Source of the DNA: Bacteroidota bacterium
GTDB lineage: Bacteria > Bacteroidota > Bacteroidia > AKYH767-A > OLB10
DNA: 64,000 nucleotides
NCBI GenBank assembly: GCA_016713445.1
Contig: JADJPB010000010.1
Location: 1 to 64,000 of the forward strand
Direction of reading: 5' to 3'
The position numbers were made by a program, and so were the translations under genes. The number at the start of each line of letters is the position of its first letter. The stretch's first letter is position 1. Positions 10,112 through 18,683 of the stretch are shown here, piece by piece. The notes under the pieces were generated by a model. It saw nothing but the letters and a program-made list of their open reading frames with translations. It was not told where the DNA came from and ran no database searches.

Positions 10112-11167
10112 ATGAAAAAAACAATTCTACTTTCATCATTTGTTGCAATTGCAGCAATGTTATTAAATACTCTGCCCTGCAATGCAACCGTTTGGCGAGT
10201 AAACAATAACCCTAATTACATTCAAGGGTGTAGTCATTGTTTTAGCACCTTGCAGGCTGCTAATGACACTTCTATTGTAATGGCTGGTGACACTGTTCAT
10301 TTGGAAGCTTCTGTAATACCTTATAGTGCTACCACAATTGACAAACAAATTACAATATTAGGACCAGGTTACTTTCTTAATCAAAATCCTGGTTTTCAAA
10401 AAAATGTTTATTCTGCAAGTGTGCTTAGAATAATTTTTAGTACAGGTTCTGATAGCAGTTTAATATCAGGAATATATGTTGGGCAAAGTGGGAATTCTTC
10501 CAGTATTCAGATTAATAATGCGAATTATATCTATATTGATAGAACACAAACTCGTGATGATATTACATTTGCAGCAGGTAGTATTAATACTTTTATAATT
10601 GTTACAAAATCTTTCATTGGAGGAAGGATAATTACAGGCGGAAATAACTCATCTGTTTACGATATAAATGTTTCAAATTCCTACATTCACGAAAACATTT
10701 CGTTAACAAGCAGCTCTACATCCAATTATGGAACAATAACCCAATGTGTACTGAACAATTTTGTGAATATAAATAATGGATTCAATTTTTTTAATAATAT
10801 AATTGTTAATTCAACAAATTTCAGTCAAAACAATAATACAACAGCAAACATATACACCAATTTATTTGTTCCCACAGTTCCTGCTTTTCTAACAGGAGGC
10901 ACGAATGTTAATGAACCTCTTTTATCAACAGTATTTCCATCAACAGGTTCACAAGACAGCATTTTAAATGTAAATCCAATTGGAATTTGTCCGCAATGCT
11001 ATATTGCCTTTCCTGGCAATGAAACTTTCGGTATGTTTGGTGGTGCAGACCCATACAATCTAAGTGGCATCCCCAATATTCCAAGCATTTATCAATTGCA
11101 AAGCCCTTTAAATATTATTCAGGGAGCGCCAATCAATGTTAACATCAGCACACGCAGTAATGACTAA
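10112..11167 (+). CDS. Secreted beta-helix-like protein
   Basis: A 351-residue protein with a signal peptide (MKKTILLSSFVAIAAMLLNT) and then an asparagine- and serine-rich body with many short strands (SNSYIHENISL, NNIIVNSTNF), as in right-handed parallel beta-helix proteins. CSHC and CPQC pairs may bind metal or form disulfides. It lacks a T9SS domain of its own, and the next gene (start 5 bp downstream) carries one. It ends ...INVNISTRSND, a phrase often seen at such junctions in Bacteroidota. Function is unknown. Confidence 0.75.
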   Translation: MKKTILLSSFVAIAAMLLNTLPCNATVWRVNNNPNYIQGCSHCFSTLQAANDTSIVMAGDTVHLEASVIPYSATTIDKQITILGPGYFLNQNPGFQKNVYSASVLRIIFSTGSDSSLISGIYVGQSGNSSSIQINNANYIYIDRTQTRDDITFAAGSINTFIIVTKSFIGGRIITGGNNSSVYDINVSNSYIHENISLTSSSTSNYGTITQCVLNNFVNINNGFNFFNNIIVNSTNFSQNNNTTANIYTNLFVPTVPAFLTGGTNVNEPLLSTVFPSTGSQDSILNVNPIGICPQCYIAFPGNETFGMFGGADPYNLSGIPNIPSIYQLQSPLNIIQGAPINVNISTRSND

Positions 11168-11171
11168 GGCT

Positions 11172-11933
11172 ATGAAAAAACTAACATTCATATTGTTGCT
11201 GCTGGTATCTATTGCACAGGCGCAACCCAACATCACCCAAATGGAATACTTCATTGGAACCGACCCCGGGTTTAGTTCGGCAATGCAAATAACAGGCTTC
11301 ACTTCGCAACCAGATATTAATAATTTTATAAATTCCATAACCCCAAGTCTCAATCCCGGAATAAATTACCTTGGTTACAGAAGCAAGGATGCAAACAATG
11401 TCTGGAGCCATACCAATTTTCTTACCTTGTACGTAGTTGACAGTACGCAAAGAAAAATTGCAGAAGTGGAATATTTTTGGGATGTAGATTCGGGCTTTAA
11501 TGCTCATTCTGACACACTGTTTGCAAATCCAATTGCAGATATTACTAATGGAATATTGTATGCCGATGTGCCAATAAATTTAGGATTAGGAACACATATT
11601 CTTTTTGCAAGAAGCAAAGACACGAAAGGAAGATGGAGTCATACAAATTATGTGGATTCAGTTATTGTAACAGCTACTGCTATTAGCGAATTTATAAATC
11701 AAACGGGAATTAATGTTTATCCGAATCCTTTTTCAGACAACATTACTATTGAACCCAATAACAATGAAACTTTGAGGGTAACGGTTTATACTATTGAAGG
11801 GAAAAAAGTAATGGACAAAGTAATTAATCAGACAAGCAAATTAGAAACCCAAACACTGTCTTCTGGCGCATATATTTTAAGTATTGTAACAGATAAGAAA
11901 AGAATATATCGGACAACGATTATTAAAGACTGA
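11172..11933 (+). CDS. T9SS-secreted protein with YFIGTDPGF-type repeats
   Basis: The start was set at 11172 (MKKLTFILLLLVSIAQAQ, a clear signal peptide) rather than 36 bases upstream. The body has two repeats (MEYFIGTDPGF..., VEYFWDVDSGF...) separated by RSKDANNVWSHTN and RSKDTKGRWSHTN. The C-terminus is a T9SS sorting domain (INVYPNPFSD... to TTIIKD). It is co-transcribed with the preceding beta-helix-like gene in one cassette. It is probably surface-associated; substrate and role are unknown. Confidence 0.8.
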   Translation: MKKLTFILLLLVSIAQAQPNITQMEYFIGTDPGFSSAMQITGFTSQPDINNFINSITPSLNPGINYLGYRSKDANNVWSHTNFLTLYVVDSTQRKIAEVEYFWDVDSGFNAHSDTLFANPIADITNGILYADVPINLGLGTHILFARSKDTKGRWSHTNYVDSVIVTATAISEFINQTGINVYPNPFSDNITIEPNNNETLRVTVYTIEGKKVMDKVINQTSKLETQTLSSGAYILSIVTDKKRIYRTTIIKD

Positions 11934-11969
11934 CGGATAAAATCGGGCATTCGCATAACAGCAGTAGCC

Positions 11970-13541
11970 GTTGCACAACCTCATTCTAAAAAGTAATTCT
12001 TCCTACTCCAACCAAAAACAAGGTCATTAGCTTCAATTACAGAGGCGATTTTTTGTGGTCGCATTTTAATAAAAAAACTGGCATCGCTATAAACGATTGG
12101 ATGAAGTAACAAAAATTATTTCTTATTGATTTTTGGGTTGATGCTATCAACTCTATTACTTGAGCTTTTATTTTTTTGCTTGTGAACTTAAGTAGTTTCT
12201 TTAAGTTATAGGTGAGTGCGGCCATCATCACATGTTTGTTGGCCTGTTTTATTCCTCTTGTGTTTACGCGTTTGAGATTTAAAAAATTTAGCATTGTTCC
12301 TAAGACTGGTTCTACTGTGCTTCCACGCTTCTTGAAAATTCTTTTTGCATACGGCGTTTGCAGCTTTTCATACATGGCATCGTATAGCGGTTTGTGTATA
12401 CTATGTTCGATCTTTTTAAAATCACTCTTGCCAATGCAAGTACTTCTTAACGGACAATCTTTGCATTTACTATTGTTGCTTCTATACACTCGCATCCCGT
12501 GTTTATCGTGACTCCATTTTATTAATCGAAAAGGCAGTATGGCTTTATTGCCACGAGTGCATTCAAATTGATCTAGCTCTTCATTATAAACAAATCCTTC
12601 GCGTTCACTTTTGTATTGACCAAAGTTGGGAATGTATGCATCTATGTTTTTGATTCGCAATACTTTAATACTTCTCCACTGGAATAGGCTGTATCTGCTA
12701 AAATTTGTTCTAACGTGATTTCATTTTCTTGTAAATTAGTGATGGTTTGATCCAGTATTCTTGGCAAACACTCACTGTCGCGTTTATCAGCAAAATCAGC
12801 ACCTGCGCCCGTTATTACATGATGGTGATCATCTACCGCTATCTGTGCAAAATAATTTAACTGACGAGCTTTTCCTGGCTTTACGGACACTCTTGCATCG
12901 GGATCGGTAGGACTATAATGTGTGTGATTACTTAAATACTTCGGGCGAATTATATTATCGTGTTCATCGCGATCATCTTTATCATGTTTGGCACTGGTAC
13001 GATGTCCGGGCATATCCTTATACTCTTCCTTTTTCCAAGCATGATGTTGTTCCACCGATTTGTTTTTTTGTCTTGTTACAGTAGAAATGCTTTTATCCTG
13101 CGGGGTGATGTTTGTAGGTTTAATTTTATACTCACTATTCTCATTGAGATCTTGAGCATAATCCTCCAAATCATCCGTAATCTCTTTTTCTTGAAGGCTA
13201 TCTAAACTTGCATTGGCTTTTACATAAGCGCTATCTATGGCTTGACGTTTTCCTCGTACCATGCCTTTTGATACGCATAGCGATAATACTTTTTTAAACA
13301 ACTCCATAAAAACTTCCTCTCCGTACAACTGACGTGTTCTGCTGATGGTGGAATGCCATGGAAGTGACTCATCCAAATCATACTTTAAATAAAGACGTAC
13401 GTCCAAACAATTGCTACAATATTCAATCAGTCTTCGATCGCTATTAATATTATTGAGATAACCTACCAAACATATTTTAAAGAAAACTACAGGATCAATA
13501 CTCTCGTATAAGTTATTCACTATATTTGTTAGTTGTGCAAC
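11970..13541 (-). mobile_element. IS1182-like insertion sequence, copy 2 (deleted)
   Basis: It has the same ends as copy 1 (GTTGCACAAC at 11970, GTTGTGCAAC at 13532). It is 206 bp shorter: the transposase 5' end and its promoter are missing, with the deletion junction near 13505 (CTCTC|GTATAAGTTATTCAC). Its position in the attC left arm is the same as for copy 1. It is nearly identical to copy 1 over the 3' half but clearly diverged around 13000-13200. Confidence 0.8.
12037..13505 (-). pseudogene. IS1182-family transposase, 5'-truncated and frameshifted
   Basis: It lacks about the first 50 residues relative to copy 1 and starts inside ESIDPVVFFKICL. The frame shifts at about 12649, where a T-run has 5 instead of the 6 of copy 1. 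Beyond this it reads the full C-terminus (MMAALTYNLKKLLKFTSKK...) that copy 1 lacks. It is non-functional because of the 5' deletion. Confidence 0.85.
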
Positions 13542-13775
13542 ATGCACAGGTCCTTTGCTCCCGACACTTCGGGAGGCGGGCATTTTGATACATAAATTAA
13601 TTGGCAATTTTAATATCTCAAATAAATAGAAATTACGCTCCGTCCCGAAGTGTCGGGAGCGAAGCCTCGCGACCGCCCGTCCCGAAGTGTCGGGAGCAAA
13701 GCCCCGGAACGTTAGTGGTCATGTGCTAAGATCATTAAATTTTGCCTTTATAATGATTTTTCTTACTTTAGCACT

Positions 13776-14012
13776 ATGAAATCAGAGCAATTAAAACTCG
13801 AATTGATTCAATGGTTAGCCTCCATTGAGGACAAGCAAATTCTTCAATCACTTTTTCGATTTAAGAATATACAAGAAAATACAGATTGGTGGGATTCGTT
13901 GTCAGACGATCAACTTAAGGAAATTGAGAAGGGGATTGATGATGTAAAGAAAGGAAAGACTATCTCAAGTAAATCAGTTTGGCAAAAATATGGAAGAACC
14001 ATTAAACATTGA
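13776..14012 (+). CDS. Antitoxin-like protein of a ParE/RelE pair
   Basis: A 78-residue charged protein (MKSEQLKLELIQWLASIEDK ... WWDSLSDDQLKEIEKGIDDVKKGKTISS), typical of small Bacteroidota antitoxins partnered with ParE/RelE toxins (addiction-module family). It overlaps the toxin gene by 23 bases. A weak promoter-like pair (TTG at 13742, TACTTTAG at 13764) lies directly before the ATG, so the transcript may have almost no leader. Toxin-antitoxin pairs with their own promoter are common cargo in integron arrays, where they may stabilise the array. Confidence 0.8.
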   Translation: MKSEQLKLELIQWLASIEDKQILQSLFRFKNIQENTDWWDSLSDDQLKEIEKGIDDVKKGKTISSKSVWQKYGRTIKH

Positions 14013-14286
14013 ATGGTCTGAAAAAGCGACAGAACATTTAGATACCTTTTACCAATATCTTTTAGCTGAATGGACTTTTAGGGAAGCTGAAAAATTCCTT
14101 GATCAAGTTCAAGAGTTTGAATTCACCATTTCATATTTTCCCAAATCATTTGTTCAGAGTAAAAAAAGAAAGCGTTATAGGATTGGTTTAGTACATCGAT
14201 ATGTTTCTGCAATCTACGAGGTGCGGAAAAGCAACATCGTAATCATTGCTTTAATTGACAACAGATCGAACAAGAAAATACGATAG
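13990..14286 (+). CDS. ParE/RelE-family toxin
   Basis: A 98-residue protein with the ParE/RelE fold pattern: IEWSEKATEHLDTFYQYL, EFTISYFPKS, a basic stretch SKKRKRYRIG and the closing VIIALIDNRSNKKIR. It overlaps the antitoxin gene and shares its cassette (13712-14474). Targets in the family are DNA gyrase (ParE) or ribosome-bound mRNA (RelE); which applies here cannot be told. Confidence 0.83.
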   Translation: MEEPLNIEWSEKATEHLDTFYQYLLAEWTFREAEKFLDQVQEFEFTISYFPKSFVQSKKRKRYRIGLVHRYVSAIYEVRKSNIVIIALIDNRSNKKIR

Positions 14287-14295
14287 CACACGAAC

Positions 14296-14480
14296 CACTA
14301 ACAGTCGTTTGCAGCAATGCCGCATTTTCCCTTCTCCGTAGATAACTCCCAGTGAAATAGTGAAAAAACAAGCAAACCCCTTTTAACGGAAGAAATGTTT
14401 TCTGGTTTGCTTGTTTTTTTATCTTTACATAAATATCACGACCAGAAAGCGGCACTGCTGCAACCGCCAAATCGTTAGGA
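14296..14480 (+). repeat. attC-like site 7
   Basis: The left arm CACTAACAGTCGTTTGCAGC and AATGCCGC pairs with the right arm GCGGCACTGCTGCAACCGCC and ATCGTTAGGA. The cut point is after G14474. GTTAGTGGT at 13711 matches the complement of CCACTAAC, so the cassette ends agree. The spacer contains a strong hairpin. Confidence 0.8.
14363..14420 (+). terminator. Hairpin in attC 7 spacer, terminator-like
   Basis: AAAAAACAAGCAAACC (14363-14378) pairs with GGTTTGCTTGTTTTTTT (14404-14420), a 16-bp stem with A- and T-runs at its base. It could end the toxin-antitoxin transcript in either direction. It is followed by TATCTTTA, a possible -7 box for the next cassette. Confidence 0.6.
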
Positions 14481-14515
14481 GCAATTTTACCGAACCGCTC
14501 CACCGACAGACAAAA

Positions 14516-15280
14516 ATGAAATTTGACAAGCATTTCCCCATAGAAAAATTAAAGGACTACATAAAATATTATGTGGTATCGGAAAACGACTTGGAAAACG
14601 AATACAAAGTTCTTCCATCTGCTGGACTTGTTATTGGGTTTCAGTATAAGGGACAACTTTCATCAATTAAAGACAACACTTTAAACAAACTGTCATCGGC
14701 AGGCATTACAGGCATCTCCGACAGCTACAAAATCTTTAAAAACACGACTGACATCGGGACAATCTTGGTTTATTTTACTGAAATTGGCTTTACACATTTT
14801 TCTTCTAACCCAGCAAACGAACTTTTTAATTTAAGCCTTTCACTTGACGACATTTTTGAAAAAAGTAGTGTGAACGAAGTTGAAGAAAAATTAGCCGCAG
14901 CGGACACAGACAAAAAACGAATAAAAATTGTTGAGCAGTTTTTGTTAACACAATTTAAAGACATTCAAACGGACAAATTAGTTATTGAAGCTGTTAAACT
15001 AATCTATAAGAGTAAAGGAACAATCAGAGTAAAAGAACTGAACGAAAAACTATTTATTAGTCAAAGCCCGTTTGAAAAACGATTTAGAAAAGTTGTCGGA
15101 ACGACACCTAAAAAATTCACATCAATTATTCGTTTCAATGCCGTTCTTGAAAACTTAAACGAAACAAAATCACTTATGGAAATTTGCTATGAAAACAATT
15201 TCTTTGACCAAGCCCATTTCATCAAAGACTTCAAGCACTTCACAGGACAGACACCCGAAAATTTTAAACGCTTCTTATAG
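14516..15280 (+). CDS. AraC-family transcriptional regulator
   Basis: The start at 14516 (MKFDKHFPIEKLKDYIKYYV) gives 254 residues. The N-terminal sensing domain (about 1-140, LPSAGLVIGFQYKG) resembles that of DUF6597-type AraC proteins. The C-terminal two-helix-turn-helix domain (IRVKELNEKLFISQSPFEKRF, SLMEICYENNFFDQAHFIKDF, TGQTPENFKRF) is intact. It is the first of two genes in its cassette, 90 bp before a truncated DUF1398-family gene. AraC plus DUF1398 pairs are known in Bacteroidota, so the DUF1398 gene is a likely target. Confidence 0.85.
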   Translation: MKFDKHFPIEKLKDYIKYYVVSENDLENEYKVLPSAGLVIGFQYKGQLSSIKDNTLNKLSSAGITGISDSYKIFKNTTDIGTILVYFTEIGFTHFSSNPANELFNLSLSLDDIFEKSSVNEVEEKLAAADTDKKRIKIVEQFLLTQFKDIQTDKLVIEAVKLIYKSKGTIRVKELNEKLFISQSPFEKRFRKVVGTTPKKFTSIIRFNAVLENLNETKSLMEICYENNFFDQAHFIKDFKHFTGQTPENFKRFL

Positions 15281-15644
15281 AAAAACGATTTTTTACAATT
15301 ACAGGGGTTTTAAACACTGCACCTTTGCATCGTAATTAATCAAATCATTAACAATTAAAAATTAAAAGCAATGTTTACAGTAGAACAAATCAAAGCAGCT
15401 CACAGCAAAGTAAAATCAGGTGCAGACTTTCCTGCATACATTCAAGACATCAAAAAATTAGGTGTCACATTTTATGAAACGTATGTAATAGATGGACATA
15501 CTGACTATTTTGGAGCAAACAATTACAAGACGACTGCTCCAGGCAAATACGACAAGCGGATAATTGCGGAAACTTCAAACACAAATCAATTCAAAATTGA
15601 TTTAAAAGAACATCAACAAGGTAAAACAGATTTTCTAACATTCA

Positions 15645-15773
15645 TCCCGAGGTTTCGTGCTCCGCAGACAGTTTGTGGTTACATAAAGTTTGTATCTTCG
15701 AATAAACACCTGCCTGCCGGCAGGCAGGTTTGTACTAAATTCCCGCCCATCGCAAAGCACCGGAACGTTGGGC
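15645..15773 (+). repeat. attC-like site 8, left arm missing
   Basis: The right arm (TTCCCGCCCATCGCAAAGCA, CCGGAACGTTGGGCG) is standard. No proper R''/left arm is found. The spacer (GGTTTCGT..., ATAAAGTTTGTATCTTCG) aligns with the spacer of site 11, showing that the missing part lay between about 15644 and 15655. The cut point is after G15767. The site is probably unable to recombine. Confidence 0.65.
15709..15728. repeat. Perfect 20-bp palindrome (REP-like)
   Basis: CCTGCCTGCCGGCAGGCAGG sits in the attC 8 spacer. A related imperfect palindrome is in site 11 (about 20184-20203). It probably belongs to a dispersed short repeat family of the genome. Confidence 0.6.
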
Positions 15774-15792
15774 GTAATTTAAAACAGAACAC

Positions 15793-16452
15793 ATGAAAAA
15801 ACAGAAGATACGTGTTTTAATATTAACCCTACTCGTAATATCTTGCATGTTTGCTTGCAAGAAAGTTGAAAGCATACCAGACAACAATCCTACTAATCCA
15901 AATACAACATCGTATGACACAATTTTTCCATTAGACTATTTTCCTGCATTTCCTGGTTCATATTGGAAGTATGTGGACTCCAATAACGACACGACCCTAA
16001 TCAAGACTGATTCTTCATACCAAAAAGATTATTACACAATAGGGTCAGCTGCATATGTATCTGACACTTTTTTTGTTCCAATATATAATCAGATACCCAT
16101 TTGGGGTTATGAAGCTCATACAGGCCCGATATCGAATTCAGGCTCATATCCTCTGACAAGAATATTGTCGGATTCGTTACCTGTTGGGAGTAATTGGATT
16201 ATTTACAATTGGTCAGGAACACAAGTAAGCAGAAAAATTATTGTGAAGGATACGACCATCACAATATCATCTAATTCATACTACCCTACAATTGTTGTTG
16301 AGGAATATTACTCTTATGGGCCGCCAAATTACATTTGGATAGCAAAAAGGTATTATACAAAAAACATTGGATTAGTTAGAGAAGATTTGTACAATTCTAG
16401 TGACTCAACAGTAAACACAAAACAATTATTTAATTACTATATAAATAACTAA
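15793..16452 (+). CDS. Lipoprotein of unknown function
   Basis: A 219-residue protein with a lipoprotein signal (MKKQKIRVLILTLLVISCMF then AC; Cys at the MFAC lipobox). The body (FPLDYFPAFPGSYWKYVDSNNDTTLIKTD) has the 'PGSYWKYVD' phrase common to secreted Bacteroidota proteins of unknown role. It is probably anchored in the outer membrane. It is the only gene of its cassette (15768-16632) and is intact. Confidence 0.75.
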   Translation: MKKQKIRVLILTLLVISCMFACKKVESIPDNNPTNPNTTSYDTIFPLDYFPAFPGSYWKYVDSNNDTTLIKTDSSYQKDYYTIGSAAYVSDTFFVPIYNQIPIWGYEAHTGPISNSGSYPLTRILSDSLPVGSNWIIYNWSGTQVSRKIIVKDTTITISSNSYYPTIVVEEYYSYGPPNYIWIAKRYYTKNIGLVREDLYNSSDSTVNTKQLFNYYINN

Positions 16453-16454
16453 CT

Positions 16455-16638
16455 ATGCCAATCAGCAGTCTTGCGAATATGCTGGAATTGGTGCAAGCTG
16501 CTAATGCATTTAATTTGGTTGTTTCGTAAGAGGTTTATTTGCACTTGCAATTTGTTCAGTGCTTTTAATATAAATTTGTGTAACCAGATGTTAAAAAGCA
16601 AGCAAACCAGCACATCGCAAGGCTGAAAACCGTTATAA
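16455..16638 (+). repeat. attC-like site 9 (degenerate R'')
   Basis: The left arm ATCAGCAGTCTTGCGAATAT and GCTGG pairs with the right arm CCAGCACATCGCAAGGCTGA and CCGTTATAAGC. The R'' box reads GCCAAT where the cassette start (GTTGGGC at 15767) predicts GCCCAAC, so it is one deletion and one substitution away. The cut point is after G16632. Confidence 0.65.
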
Positions 16639-16660
16639 GCTATTTAAATAAATATTTAAT

Positions 16661-17594
16661 ATGAAAAATTCCTTTCTTCTTTTACTTAATATGTTCGCAT
16701 TTTTAATCGGTAATTCACAGTCATATCATCCAGTAATTCAACTTAACAAATCTTGGGTAAATATGCAATATGATGTTCAACTAAATTCACTTTGCAATTA
16801 TATTTCTGGACAACAAATCCAATTTCAAGGTGACACAATTATTCAAGGTACGACTTATAAAAAAACAGCAAGTTGCAATATGATAAGTCTATGTCAATGT
16901 CCGTTTTATTGCAGTCCTTATGTTGCAGATACAACTGGAAGTTGTAAATCTAAATACTTTGAACTACATTTTTATGAGAGAAGACAGCATTGCTAAAAAA
17001 CTATATATCCTAGATCTTAATTCAAGTGCTATTGAGCAAATTCTATATGACTTCTCCTTAAATGCAGGAGATACTTTAAATGCTCAATACCAACTAACCG
17101 CTGGTTCCATAATAATAGTAGATAGTGTGGGCTCCACTTCATTATCAAACGGAGAAATTAGAAACATATTCTACTTGAATTCAGGTACGTTTTATATTGA
17201 ATCAATAGGTGGTCGCAATGGCTTAATGTCTCCATTAATCTCCTTTAGTGGTGGTTCTGGTGAAACACTTGGATGCGTTAAATTAAATGGTGTTGTGCAT
17301 TACGATGGAGGAATCTGCTATGTGCCTGTTGGAATTAACACAAATTCAAATGATCCCCATTTAACTGTGTATTATGAAAAAGAATATCAAAACATTAAAA
17401 TAAATTCAAAAAATCTAGAATTAAAGGGTGAATTTAAAATCCTAAATTTAGAAGGAAAAATAATTTTTTCTAAAATAATTGAAGAAGACAATTTATCAAT
17501 CAATGCCAACAACCTTAATTCAGGAATTTACCTTTATCAATATGAAATGTTAAATGGCAAAATAATTACTGGCAAGATTAGTTTAACGAAATAA
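16661..17594 (+). pseudogene. T9SS-secreted protein (frameshifted)
   Basis: It starts with a signal peptide (MKNSFLLLLNMFAFLIGNSQ). The first frame has a cysteine-rich patch (CNMISLCQCPFYCSPYV) and stops at 16996. A shift near 16970 continues the protein (MREDSIAKKLYILDL...) to a T9SS sorting domain ending GKIITGKISLTK at 17594. The full product would be about 310 residues. Similar Bacteroidota proteins carry no assigned function. The body phrases LNAGDTLN and IESIGGRNGLMSPL are typical of this unnamed secreted family. Confidence 0.7.
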
Positions 17595-17759
17595 ACGACC
17601 TAACAGGTACTTTGCTCCCGACACCTCGCATAGGCGTCAGGCTAAGAAGTAATTTTTCAGGAAAAATTAAGGGTGTATTCACTCTTAAAAATTATAGTTT
17701 TTTTTTAAAAAATATTTGCCTTATCAAGCATCTAAAATAATTTCTTGATGGGTACTGAT

Positions 17760-17812
17760 GAACCCGCCTTCGATAAAATTGGATTTCATCCAATTTTATC
17801 GAAGGCGGGTTC
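17760..17812. repeat. Long perfect hairpin inside MITE
   Basis: Arms of 23 bases (GAACCCGCCTTCGATAAAAT then TGG, and its exact complement) around the loop ATTTCAT. Confidence 0.85.
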
Positions 17813-17832
17813 AATGAAGGGGGGTGAATTCC

Positions 17833-17862
17833 TGTAGAGACGCCATTAATGGCGTCTCTACA
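17833..17862. repeat. Perfect 30-bp palindrome inside MITE
   Basis: TGTAGAGACGCCATT followed by its exact reverse complement. GTAGAGACGC...GCGTCTCTAC palindromes are, as I recall, dispersed in several bacterial genomes as REP-like repeats. Confidence 0.8.
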
Positions 17863-18102
17863 ATTTGGATATTAGCATACTAAACCAATTGCAAAATTAT
17901 TTCTAAACCTAAAATTAGCCTGACGCCTATGCGACACCTCGGGGAGGCAGGCATTTTGCTACATAGAATTTAATTGGTAATTTTAATATCTCAACTAAAT
18001 AGAAATCGCGCTCCGTCACGAAGAGTTGGGAGTGAAGCCTCTCGACCGTTAGTGGCAACCCTAACTGACAATAGACAGAACCGCTGCTAACAACAAATTA
18101 AA

Positions 18103-18683
18103 ATGAACACACTAGCTCTAATAGAATATTTCAATCGCATTCTTCCTTTGGATGATAATGAAATTGCTTTTGTTAAAGAAATCTTTAAAGAAAGAAGAGT
18201 AAAAAAAGACAATTTATTCTTCAAGAAGGAGAAATTTGCAAACACAATACCTTCGTTCTTGAAGGTTGTTTCAGAATGTACTTGGTTGACCATAACGGAA
18301 AAGAACACAACTTACAATTCGCTATCGAAAATTGGTGGATTGGTGATATTGGAAGCTTTCACAATAATATCCCAAGTAGACTAAATGTTGAAGCTATTGA
18401 AAACTCAATTATTCTTCAAGTAAAGAAAGAAGATCAATTGCAACTGTTTACAAACTATCTTAAATTCAATCAAATTTTTCGAGTGCTCGCAGAAAATGCA
18501 ATGGTGGGTCTTCAGCGAAGAGTATTACAAAATATTAGTTCAACAGCTGAAGAACGGTATATAGATTTTCTTGAAAGACACCCTAATTTATTTAATCGCA
18601 TCTCTAATGTGCAAATAGCGTCTTATCTTGGCGTAACGCCTGAGTTTCTTAGTACTATTCAAAATAAAATCGCGAAATCTTAA
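18103..18683 (+). pseudogene. Crp/Fnr-family regulator (one frameshift)
   Basis: A cyclic-nucleotide-binding-fold regulator. The N-terminal part is MNTLALIEYFNRILPLDDNE...RVKKDN. One T is missing near 18218, after which the other frame continues ILQEGEICKHNTFVLEGCFRMYLVDHNGKEH. The C-terminal HTH is seen in RISNVQIASYLGVTPEFLSTI. It would be about 193 residues. It probably controls the following NmrA and SnoaL-like genes, which share its cassette. Confidence 0.8.

Larger units (their letters stand above)
11953..13717 (+). repeat. attC-like site 6, split by an IS
   Basis: R'' GCATAAC (11953-11959), ten bases, then the IS at 11970-13541. The rest of the site follows (CAGGTCCTTTGCTCCCGA ... GCAAAGCCCCGGAACGTTAGTGG), with the cut point after G13711. 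The stem carries an added REP-like hairpin CCCGACACTTCGGG and its inverted copies (13559, 13643, 13680). Confidence 0.75.
15371..15796 (+). pseudogene. DUF1398 (YbcV-like) protein, 3' end lost
   Basis: The first 91 residues (MFTVEQIKAAHSKVKSGADF ... HQQGKTDFLTF, to about 15644) match the DUF1398 family, usually about 130 residues. After that the frame runs into attC spacer sequence and ends at 15796 with unrelated residues (IPRFRAPQTVCG...). The last 35-40 codons and the left attC arm were probably removed by one deletion. The function of the family is unknown. Confidence 0.75.
17629..17931. mobile_element. MITE-like element, 303 bp
   Basis: It has 17-bp perfect terminal inverted repeats CATAGGCGTCAGGCTAA / TTAGCCTGACGCCTATG and is flanked by a 10-bp direct repeat CGACACCTCG (17619-17628 and 17932-17941). 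Removing it and one repeat restores an attC left arm like that of site 6 (TTTGCTCCCGACACTTCGGG). No ORF is inside. The interior holds two strong palindromes. It is presumably moved in trans by a transposase elsewhere. Confidence 0.8.
17598..18054 (+). repeat. attC-like site 10, split by a MITE-like element
   Basis: The left arm ACCTAACAGGTACTTTGCTC and the right end GTTAGTGG (18048) flank a spacer of the site 3/4/6 type (TAATTGGTAATTTTAATATC). The 303-bp insertion at 17629-17931 sits in the left arm. R'' (ACCTAAC) does not match the start of its own cassette (GTTATAAGC), so the site may be recombinant or decayed. Confidence 0.7.

Noticed and set aside
14411..14515. Longer N-terminus of the AraC gene starting at 14411
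   Set aside because: It would translate through the attC right arm; ATG 14516 gives the family's normal start.
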